From Anaeramoeba flamelloides (taxonomy: Eukaryota > Metamonada > Anaeramoebidae), in the NCBI GenBank assembly GCA_027625915.1, contig JANTQA010000033.1, positions 1,922,001 to 1,986,000 on the forward strand: a DNA stretch of 64,000 nucleotides, in the 5' to 3' direction. Below are positions 56,601 through 64,000 of the stretch, one piece after another. Made by a program: the position numbers and the translations under genes. Under the pieces are notes generated by a model that ran no database searches, was not told the DNA's origin, and worked only from the letters and a program-made list of their open reading frames with translations. The first letter of the stretch is position 1. Every line of letters starts with the position of its first letter.

Positions 56601-59587
56601 TTAAAAAAGTTTTAATTCTGACAAAATCATAAAAATAAAAGTTTTCTCTTTTTTAAAATGACTATATATAAATATAGAAATATTATTATTCTACTTGTGA
56701 AAGTCATTTTCAAAAAATGAAAATTTAAAGTTTTAATAATCCCCCAAAAGGGATATTAAATTGTAATTGTTAAACATTTTTAAAGGATCTTTTCAAATAT
56801 TTTAGTTTTAATTGTTTTGAAAATGAATCAATTATTATTAATTTATGTAAAATTAAAAGAAAATATAAATTTCTTTTCAGTTACATGTTTTTAAATGTTT
56901 AGATCCAATTTTGATTTATTCTTTATTAATTTTTTAAAAAACAATAAATTAAACAACATATATGTTGTCTAAATTAATGATTTTTTATGAAATAAACGAA
57001 AATTCAAAATTTTTCATATGGTTTAAACAGTTAAAAGAATCATTCTTCTTCAATTTTACATTCAAATTGGAAATAATTCTGATTTTTGAAAAATAGGAAA
57101 AATATTTTTTTGTTTTTTTGTTTTTTATTTTCATTTCATTTTTCGAATTACGTAACTTGTTTCGTTCGATCGAAATTTTTTTTTCAACATTTGATATTAT
57201 GTTAAATTTGAGTTGTTCAAAACAGAAGAACTCAAATACAATTAGTTGACGGTATCTAACCATTTGATCGATCAATAATTATTAATAGAATTTCCAAAAA
57301 ATTTTACCAATACATTTTTTTCTTCTGATGACTGTATCTGTTAGATACTCTTTGAATTAGAAGTCTCGAATTTAGTCACTTCAAAATTCTCTCTTTAACA
57401 GATTAGATGGGATTTCATCTAACCCTTAACAATAAATCCAATACGGTTTTTTGTTGTGCTAACTCCAAAATTCTAGAAAATTAAATTGAATTTAAAATTC
57501 TTCTAAGGAGTGTATCTAGACACTCTTTAAATATCTTAGATACTCTTTAAATTATAAAGCACAAATTTAGTCGCTTCGTAATTCTCTCTTTAACAGACTG
57601 GGTGTTTTTTTTTTTCCAACCGATAACCCTTAACAATAAATACACACTTGCAAATTTTTTAACACAGTATTTATTTTGTTTTGTTTTTTAATTATTTTGT
57701 TTTTATTTTGTGAGTATATGTAAATGGTAAATAATTGTTAACATTTCAATTAACTAGTAAGTTTAATTTAGTATTCAGTAATATTTATTTAATAAGAATT
57801 TTTTTTTCAAAAATTAAATTTTAGTGGGTCAAAAATTTTAAATTGGATCTTAGAAAATGTAATTAAGTAATAATTATTCTGATAAAACATTTTACTCTTA
57901 GAAAATATGTAACTACTGTATTGATTTAAAAGCAAATTTCCACATCTAAATCAATTTTAATAAACATAATTTTTAGTTAAAAAGGGATTTTTCTTTTTTA
58001 AAAGAAGACAAAACAAAAAAACTATAAATTGTTGATCCGAAAATTAAATAAATAATGCATCAAGGAATTAAAAGATGTGATAACCAGAAAACTGGTTTAT
58101 AGAAAAAAAAGCATGACTGGGAGTTTTCAATTTTCTGTTTCTTGATTCAAATATAATTTTAAAGATTTATACAGAAATGGATAGTCTAATTAAACGTCCA
58201 GGGTTTGGTGTGAAATGGTTAAAAAAAAAAAACAGCACAGTTAATAATTTTATTTATTTATCCATTAATTATGATCTGAATAGAATTAAAAGTAAATTTT
58301 AAAGTGGTAATTTTTAATAGAATAGAAAGTATCTTAGTTTTATTTTCAAAATGTACAGTCAAAAGGTTTGAAAAGTGTTATGGAGATTGTTCATTTAATC
58401 TTTATTGGGGGTTTTACTATTTTTGAAAACACATTTGGCATCCCTTTTAAAGTCATCTTAAAAAAGTGTGACTTTTAAAGTTTTCAAGAAAAAGTCCTAA
58501 AAATAGGTCTATTGAAGTTTGTCATTGTTTTATAGATTTCAATGAAAACTTTTTCATCACACTTTTTTTATATGATAATAGATAAAATAACTTGACTGGT
58601 ATTCATCAATTCGTTTTACATTTTGTCACATTCATTGTAAAAGGGATGACAAATATGTTTTCAAAAATAATGATAAATTCAAATAGTTGCTTGAAAATTT
58701 TTAGTTCATTTTTCATTTTCATTTTGTAAAATTTTTTACTTTGGCTTTGATTTAAAGCATTTTATTCGTTTAAATGTTAAGAAACATTGTAAATTAGTTG
58801 GCCCTTCAAAAAATTCTTTTCAACGAACTGTTTTATATGGAATGCTTTAAAAGTAGAGTTTACAAGATTTATACAAAAATGGAAATTGAACTAAAAATTT
58901 TTTGTGATTTTTTTGAATTTATCAGTAGTAAAACTCCCAATAAAGATTAAATGAACAATTTTTTAAACTTTCTGGATTTGGTTCAATTTTTTAAAATGGC
59001 TGTATTTGTACATTGTAATTTCTTATATAGAGAAAGATTTCATTCTGATAAATAAAAAAAAAAAAAAACACCTGATTTGGTTCCTTTGTTATTCTACGAG
59101 ATATTTTCGAGTTCCAAAAAAGCGAAAGTAAATAGGAAACAATCAAAAAATGTAAGGGTTTTAATTGGTATAAAAAGTATTTCTTTGACTAGATTGATAA
59201 TGGATCCACAAAATACCATTAATAAAATATCAAAAATTACATCAAACCAAAAGATCTAATTGGAGAATCATTAATATACAGATGTTTTAAAAAAGTGAGC
59301 ACTAAAAGTTTTTTTAAGGTTCCAAAGTACTTAAAAGAGTGAATTAGACAATTTGAAGTTTCGCTGATATAACTTTTGTCCAAAATTTTTTCAAACAGAT
59401 GTAATAATAAAGTTTTAATTTTTCAAAAATGTGTTTTTGATAGCAATAAAAAAGTTAGATTGTTCAAGTATTTCCCGAGTAAAAAATCATTTGAAAAAGA
59501 AAAAATTGTTGTTTGTTGGCAAAATAAAAAGACGGGGGGGGGTAGGAATTACCTTTTTTAGTTTTGAGCTATTTGATAATTGTTAAT

Positions 59588-59621
<34 letters not shown>

Positions 59622-60335
59622 TTTTGGTAATTTAAAAAGAATATTTGTGTTGGAAGGAAAACTGTTTTGTAACTTTCTTAAAGAAACACTTTTCATTAAA
59701 AATACAAATAAATGATCACATACGCTTTCCAAGTCATTTTAATATTCGTATTATCTTTTCTTATTTCTTTCCCAATAATTTTTGAAGAACCAACATTTTT
59801 CTCTTTATTGATTGGATCAATTATTTTGCTACGTAAACGTTTTTTATGTTTTCCCATTAATTCACCCAAGTTAAAAGTTTGGATACCAAACAAATTTTCT
59901 GGTTTTGGTTTCTTTTCTTGAAAATATTCAATGCGGATTTGCTGAATTCTACAAAACTGAAACGACACTAAAAATGTTTTTTTATATTGTGGCTGCGCTG
60001 TATTTCTTTAAAGTGTTTAATGGTAGCCACCAAAAAATAATATCGAATTTAAATTGGTGGTTTCAAAAGAAAGATAGAAATAAGAAGAAAAAAGAAAAGT
60101 TACTCTACAAATTTGGAACGGCCAATTTCTTTCCATTGTTTCTCTTTTTGAAAATGTTGTGAAACAACAATTAAAGAATTTTGCAAGGATAGTTTGCTAT
60201 TGTTTAAATTGTCAAAATATTCCATACATTAAGAAAAAAGAAAGTGTAAAAAAAAAAAAATATTTTTAGTAAAAAATCAGAAGAAAGCACTTACACAGAT
60301 TCAACTTTAATTTGAATTTGACTTTTTTCACTCAT
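51113..60335 (-). CDS. Copine (two C2 domains plus vWA-like copine domain)
   Basis: Copines bind membrane phospholipids in a calcium-dependent way through two C2 domains and recruit partners via a C-terminal vWA-like domain. Exons, all in phase: 60335-60295 (MSEKSQIQIKVES, start), 60196-60104 (NSLIVVSQHFQ, IGRSKFVE), 60005-59724 (QPQYKKTFLVSFQF, IRIEYFQEKK, FGIQTFNLGEL; end of C2A), 54653-54459 (DLFGSVNPFLRF, SPEWSKFELKCSDLC; C2B), 52265-52027 (KPNLIGYVNTNLAEL to VDFTISNG, the D-x-T-x-S metal site), 51764-51113 (QYSNLSQIAAFGFGG, LNGPTKFGPILKAISF, VSIIIVGIGENHEF, then stop). Introns 1, 2 and 5 are 98, 98 and 262 nt; introns 3 and 4 are about 5.1 and 2.2 kb and full of repeats. The phase at 59723 requires a small extra exon before 54653; 55225-55204 (22 nt, KISKKQF, TTCTAG before and GTAAAA after) fits and gives 507 residues. 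The C2A start is slightly short of the family norm. Confidence 0.9.
52480..52725. repeat. Nested palindromic repeat NP, copy E
   Basis: Lies in copine intron 4. Contains a hairpin module (TTTTTTTCAATTTAAGAAATAAAA to complement), a TCAAGAGATTTTCC spacer, and the family core at 52645-52710 (AGTAAAATTGAAGATTTTACT, then TCTGGAAAACCTAGG), ending AACTTGACGGCACTT, the edge motif of copy A. It abuts a LINE 3' fragment directly. Confidence 0.65.
52728..52960 (-). mobile_element. LINE family 1, 3' ORF fragment
   Basis: The minus strand carries ATTTCTAAACAAAAATTTAG-like ends in reverse (52730-52760), NNKDSLFILS-like coding (52800-52830) and, at 52945-52910, a DHFLWDC-like segment (ATGATCATTTTTTATGGGACTG in sense). 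It matches 7350-7560. Located in copine intron 4. Confidence 0.65.
53200..53296. repeat. 97-nt near-perfect hairpin in copine intron
   Basis: Arms 53200-53234 and 53262-53296 are 35 bases each and complementary at 34 positions, the exception being a G-U wobble position; the loop is 27 bases. One arm reads CACTCCACTTTCTTTTCAAG. It sits in copine intron 4 and would be transcribed with the gene. A weaker outer pair (TTGATGAAAGGGA near 53072 with TCCCTTCATCAA near 53148) lies just upstream. The form resembles a small-RNA precursor or a tiny foldback element. Confidence 0.8.
53660..53698. repeat. Poly(T) tract
   Basis: A run of about 38 T residues in copine intron 4, T followed by pyrimidine-rich sequence. 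It reads as poly(A) on the copine sense strand. Confidence 0.85.
55258..55277 (+). repeat. Poly(G) tract in copine intron
   Basis: Twenty consecutive G residues, only about 30 bases from the candidate 22-nt copine exon (55204-55225). In the copine transcript it would be C20. Confidence 0.85.
55792..55815. repeat. (TA)n microsatellite
   Basis: Alternating TA of about 12 units, in copine intron 3. Confidence 0.85.
56017..56215 (+). repeat. Repeat W, unit 1
   Basis: Unit of about 195 bases with CTCTTTGAGTTCAAAGACAC, TTTGGTCACTTCAAAATGAG and the end block AACCCTTAACAATAAATACA then CACTTGCAAATTTTTTAACAC. The same end block is at 57629-57664. Confidence 0.7.
57000..57325 (+). mobile_element. TIR element family M1, truncated copy
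   Basis: GGTTTAAACAGTTAAAAGAA, TTACGTAACTTGTTTCGTTC and AACCATTTGATCGATCAATAA match internal M1; the right third and end are missing where repeat W begins. Confidence 0.55.
57325..57668 (+). repeat. Repeat W, units 2 and 3 in tandem
   Basis: Unit 2 (57325-57445) and unit 3 (57465-57668) carry the same landmarks as unit 1 (ACTCTTTGAATT, TTTAGTCACTTCAAAATTCT, CTCTTTAACAGA, AACCCTTAACAATAAAT). Unit 3 extends to ACACTTGCAAATTTTTTAAC like unit 1. In copine intron 3. Confidence 0.65.
58356..59002. mobile_element. Foldback element with nested inverted repeats
   Basis: 647-bp block bordered by TA. Outer ends CAGTCA and (in reverse) CAGCCA; a 30-base pair of arms around TTCATTTAATCTTTATTGGG (58391) with its complement (58935-58960); a second pair TTTTTGAAAACACATTTGGC (58420) with 58640-58670; a third pair AAAAAGTGTGACTTTT (58470) with 58550-58570. 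So the left half folds on itself inside the larger fold. Part of the right arm (GGAAATTGAACNAAAAATTTTTTG) recurs at 37929-37950. In copine intron 3. Confidence 0.7.
59060..59560 (+). other. Weak coding-like segment inside copine intron
   Basis: Plus-strand frames at 59077-59259 (FYEIFSSSKKAKVNRKQSKN) and 59376-59561 (VRLFKYFPSKKSFEKEKIVV) are open for about 60 codons each and Lys/Ser-rich. I see no family, start or splice support. They could be the remains of a transposon gene or chance. A 31-base poly(A) run follows at 59589-59619. Confidence 0.25.
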
Positions 60336-61047
60336 AATTATTTTTCAAAGAAAAACTTTTGTTTTTAGCTAATTTCGAAAAAACTAAAAAATGAAATCCT
60401 TTCGATTGGATCTTCCTAATATTTTCAATCTATCTTGTCTTTGAAAAAACAGCTACAGTCATTTTTAGGAAAACACTTAATGATGAAGATACTGAATTAC
60501 CTTCTATTTGAAATTATTTTCTGATTAAAGTTTGATAGGAAAATTGCTGGTTAAAATAGATACAAGCTAAAATTATTTTAGTTTGAATTTATACAATTAA
60601 GTTCATTCTTGAATTGGAATTAGAACTTGTTATTAATGAAAGTTATTTATTTTCGATAAGATTCTGAAATTGCTTTTAGGTTCAAAAATAATCCTTTGTG
60701 AATTAATAAATAATTTTACATATTTCTCTTCTACGTCTTTATTAATCGACACCAGCTAATAAAAAATTAATTCTTTATTTTTTTAAGAGTATTTTACTCA
60801 TGCAGACCTAAATTTAAATAGAGAAAAAATAAAAGTCATCTTTTTTTTTTTCAAAGATAGTTGTTATTTTGTAAGCTAGGATTTGACAAATAACAAATTT
60901 AAAAATCCCTAATATTCAAAATCTGGCTGGACAATTCTATTTGACTTGAACATTCTCACAAATTTGATGAAAAAAATATTTCCAATTATTGTTTCGAAAT
61001 CATTTTTTTATTTGTTAATTTTATTAGCTGACGTCTTTTGATTTACT

Positions 61048-61976
61048 ATGAAGTAATAAATCTCTTTTTAAGAACTCTATATTTTTCTCCATGTCTTAAC
61101 TTTGTCATGAAGAAACTTTGACCTTATGTTTTTACTAATTTTGTTGTTCTTCCTTCTCTCCTTTTTTTTTTTTCTTTGTTCTTCAAAAAATTATTTTTAG
61201 GATCGAAATCTGCGCATTTTCAGGATACAAAATCAGACCAGGTAGAGGGGTCCGATTTGTAAGAATGGATGGAAAAGTAATTACTTTTGATCTTTTTTTT
61301 TTTTTTTAAAATTCTTTTGCTTTTTGTTTTTTTCTTTTTTTTTGTTTTTTTACTTTTTTTTTTTTTACTTTGTATATTTTACTTTTTTGTTATTTTATTA
61401 TTTTTTTCTTTGCAAACTCCTTTAATAACACCTTTCACCCTAATAACCCATTAACGATTAATTACAATTACAAATTTTTCTTTTTACAATAAATTTCTTT
61501 GGTGAATCTTTCAAAATCCGAAATATAAAAAAAAAAAAACAAAACAGCCATTTTTATTTGCAAACAAAAAATGCTTTTCGAGGTTTAATCATAAAAGAAA
61601 CCCAAGAAAGATCAGATGGACACAATTTTACAGAAAAGCACACAGAAAAAACAAAAGTGCTCTCTTAAAAAAAAAGAAAACACGTAGAATTGTCAAAAAG
61701 GAACGTGGTATTGTTGGCGCATCCTTAGATCTTATCAACGCCAGAAGACAACAACAAAAGGAAATGAAAACAGCTACTCTCCGTGAACAAGCCATCAAGG
61801 AACTTAAAGAAAGAAAAAGAACAAAGGCATTAAGAAGAAAAAAAGAACGTGAAGAAAGAAGAAAAAAAAAGAAAACAACAGAAAAGAAAGACAAGAAAAG
61901 AACACAAAGAGAACAAAACAAAAAAACCAAAAACAAATTTAATACTAAACAAAAAAATATTGGTCGTAAATTTTAA
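61048..61976 (+). CDS. RPL24: 60S ribosomal protein eL24, three exons
   Basis: eL24 is a component of the large ribosomal subunit that forms the eB6 bridge to the small subunit. Exon 1 is only ATGAA (61048-61052) before GTAATA; intron 1 is 148 nt ending TTTTTAG; exon 2 is 61201-61276; intron 2 is 271 nt; exon 3 is 61548-61976. Spliced length 169 residues, slightly longer than usual because of a Lys/Arg-rich tail. Seen: [20 protein letters not shown] (1-20), VRMDGK (22-27), NKKC (33-36), [19 protein letters not shown] (41-59), [17 protein letters not shown] (83-99) and a charged helix to the end. C6 and C36 correspond to conserved positions. Exon 1 was placed because exon 2 begins in phase 2 and needs the codons M-K. 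An intron straight after the start codon is common in ribosomal protein genes. Only about 720 bases separate its start from the divergently transcribed copine start. Confidence 0.92.
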
Positions 61977-62073
61977 ATCACTATGTTAATATTTTGAAAA
62001 TAACAGTATTAACCAAAGCAACACTTTTTTTTTTTTTTTATTAGAAAATAAATATTAAATAAAAATTAAAAAC

Positions 62074-62130
62074 TCGGCAACACATCACTTCGTTGACGAT
62101 CAATCATTTTCTTTCGCTTAAAAATTAAAA
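62074..62130 (-). CDS. Possible 3'-terminal exon of a tail-to-tail neighbour
   Basis: On the minus strand, after TTTTTAAG, a frame reads KRKKMIDRQRSDVLPSF and stops. G+C is raised here and falls on both sides, and it lies only about 95 bases past the eL24 stop. A separate minus frame starting MEIRKILSNKEK at about 62212 could be an earlier exon, but phases are ambiguous (an acceptor inside the exon gives NDVLPSF instead). The family is unknown. Confidence 0.3.
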
Positions 62131-62219
62131 ATAAAAATAAAAAAGAAAGTTTAGAAAGTTGGCGAAATTATTTTCTCCATACTTTTCTTTATTAGATAAA
62201 ATTTTTCTTATTTCCATAT

Positions 62220-63190
62220 TTTTTTTTCTATTTTGTTAAATTTCTTTGAACAAAATCACATTTTTTTTCCGTTTTTGAAATATTTAATGTTTTTATTGCT
62301 TCGTTTAGGGATTATGGAAGTTATTTTGATCTTTAAACGAATATTTAATTTCAAATAATTTAATCAACAGAAGAAATTATTTCCTATTATATTCATAATC
62401 GTGATTTTTTAATTCTTGAAAAAATATTTAAAAATACGGAAAATTTTAATAATTGTTAGTTTTTCTGATAATTATTTTTTAAAATAAAAATTAATAAATC
62501 ATGTTATTTTTTTCAGATCTGTTACACTTGGTTTATTTGATATATTCGAACAAATATTCTTTATACGGTCAAAATTTTTTTATTTTTGGAAAGGAAAAAA
62601 TGAGTAAAAATTAATTTAATTTTGAGGTATTTTTTCAAAAATTCCATAATTAGATAGGAATGATTTAAATTGAAAAAAATACATTGGTTTTAATACATAG
62701 AATTAAAATTATAAATGTCAACAAAAAGAAGTTTTTTAAAATATCTAGATAATAATATTTTATAAAAATAATTTGTAGAATTTCACATTTTTCTTTCAAA
62801 TTAGGTGCTTATACAAACAAGTTGAGAAAGTAAAAAAATAAATTATTCAAGAGATATAATTCATTTTTAATTTGGAAATGGCAGAAGACTAAAAGTGTAT
62901 TAATATTTCACAAATTGGAAAAATTTTGTTAATTTTTACTAGATATGAAAAAAAAAAAGTTACAGAATTTGATTAATTAGTTTTATTTTAATCGAAGAAT
63001 AACCTATATTTTTTTTAACAAGAAAAAAATAAATAAAATGTATTTTTGGTCTAGGGAAAGGGTGTACGAAATTCCCATTCAGATAAAAATCAAAGTTTTC
63101 AAGTCATTACTATATAATAACAATAAAACATTTTGAAACCATTTAAATACATTTTAATAAAAAAATGAATTTTTTAATTCCACAAATTAC
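62220..63190. other. Gene-free AT-rich stretch
   Basis: No exon or element recognised. Confidence 0.4.
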
Positions 63191-63194
63191 TTTA

Positions 63195-63750
63195 ATATAT
63201 CAACTAAATCCCAAAAATATGGACCCAATTTAAACATACTAAAGAATAACATCACTCCATTTTGCATTCGATTTGTAATACTTTTCATTTTACAAACTAT
63301 TCATTTTTTATCTTTCTTGTTTTGTTTTTATTTCGCCTTTTTCATTCATCTACTCTGTTTCCTTAGATCTGTATTTTTTTTTTTTTTTTTGGACGGTTGG
63401 TAGAAGATTAATGTTGAGATTTCTTAAATTGAAAAATTACATAAAATTGCCTGATGTTATCTTTTAATTTGATCGATCACCAATTATTTTGTAATTTCAA
63501 TAAATTTACCACCGATTTTTTGTTCAGTTTTTTTCATCATTTTTGTTAGACCAGTTTTTATTTTCAAGTTTTTTTTTTTTTTTTTTTGATTTGGATGAAA
63601 CTGATTCCTTATAAAAATAATAATATTTGGTTACTTAAATGTGGTTTTATATTGCGTTTGTAAAAATATAATAAACAGAATTTTTTTTTTTTTTTTGCTA
63701 TTTTTTATAGTGTACAAATTTTTGTAATGATGTTTACTGTTGTCGAAAAA
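63195..63750 (+). mobile_element. TIR element family M1, copy 4
   Basis: Left end TAAATCCCAAAAATATGGACCCAATTTAAAC, internal CTACTCTGTTTCCTTAGATCTG and TTTGATCGATCACCAATTATT, right end GTACAAATTTTTGTAATGATGTTTA. Full length, but both TIRs have drifted from copy 2. Confidence 0.7.
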
Positions 63751-64000
63751 AAGTGAAACTGGAAAAAAAGTGAAACACAATTTTTAATTGGGAAACATTA
63801 CTGAAAATGAAAAGTAAAATCAATAAAAAGAAGAAACCAATTAACTTCAAATAATAACCCATTATATTATTTTCAATCAACCCAACAAACACAATTTAAA
63901 TCTACTTGATTTATAGAAATAGTTCTTGTGGTTTTGGAGATCTCAAAAATAGTCAATTTTTTGAACAAATTTTTAATAATTGATCAATCAAAGAAAAACC

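Noticed and set aside
59712-60162. Two plus frames of 69 and 85 codons
   Set aside because: Antisense to copine exons 2 and 3.
61628-61936. 102-codon minus frame
   Set aside because: Antisense shadow of the last eL24 exon.
1-64000. tRNA genes, rRNA, CRISPR, LTR-type or capsid-bearing elements
   Set aside because: I looked for B-box-like GGTTCGAATCC, long direct terminal repeats, integrase or capsid-like frames and regular spacer arrays and saw none I could support.

Overview
The window is an AT-rich nuclear segment of a eukaryotic microbe. The background looks about three-quarters or more A+T by eye, with long A/T homopolymers, short GT...AG introns (34 to 270 nt where clean) and islands of visibly higher G+C that mark the coding exons. 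Copine, eL24, RCC1-like and spliced genes exclude bacteria. The mix of RCC1-like protein, copine, bacterial-type carbohydrate-active enzyme and dense repeats would suit a free-living amoeboflagellate such as Anaeramoeba or a similar metamonad or heterolobosean; that placement is inference.

Layout. 0-8 kb: interspersed repeats, a truncated RCC1-like gene (3.9-4.6 kb, minus), a decayed LINE and the 3' end of a fairly fresh LINE with a poly(A) tail (6.7-7.6 kb). 8-13 kb: mostly non-coding with short inverted-repeat elements. 13.5-14.4 kb: a spliced gene of unknown function. 15-24 kb: several MITE-like families, an 818-bp element with about 260-bp inverted ends, and a small intact gene for a secreted 14-cysteine protein (18.6 kb). 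25.3-26.7 kb: a membrane metallophosphoesterase that seems to lack its last exon. 27-37 kb: repeats, gene scraps and poly(G) tracts. 37.5-38.7 kb: a decayed cysteine-rich gene, followed by an intact CoA-binding-domain gene (38.9 kb). 40-44 kb: more MITEs. 44.6-46.2 kb: a two-exon secreted GH43 glycoside hydrolase with an N-terminal beta-trefoil. 46.7-51 kb: two LINE families on the minus strand with other repeats nested inside. 51.1-60.3 kb: a single copine gene on the minus strand, whose two central introns (about 5.1 and 2.2 kb) are filled with repeats. 61.0-62.0 kb: ribosomal protein eL24 with a five-base first coding exon. 62-64 kb: repeats.

The genes do not form a pathway. The housekeeping genes (eL24, copine) sit beside genes that look acquired from bacteria (GH43, CoA-binding protein) and genes in decay. 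Most of the window is mobile-element sediment: at least six non-autonomous TIR families, several with TA at their borders; two LINE families, each ending in a palindromic 3' stem-loop before its A-rich tail; and a family of nested palindromes (about 1.7, 5.1, 31.0, 48.2 and 52.5 kb). No transposase gene was recognised. No tRNA gene, rRNA gene or CRISPR array was seen.
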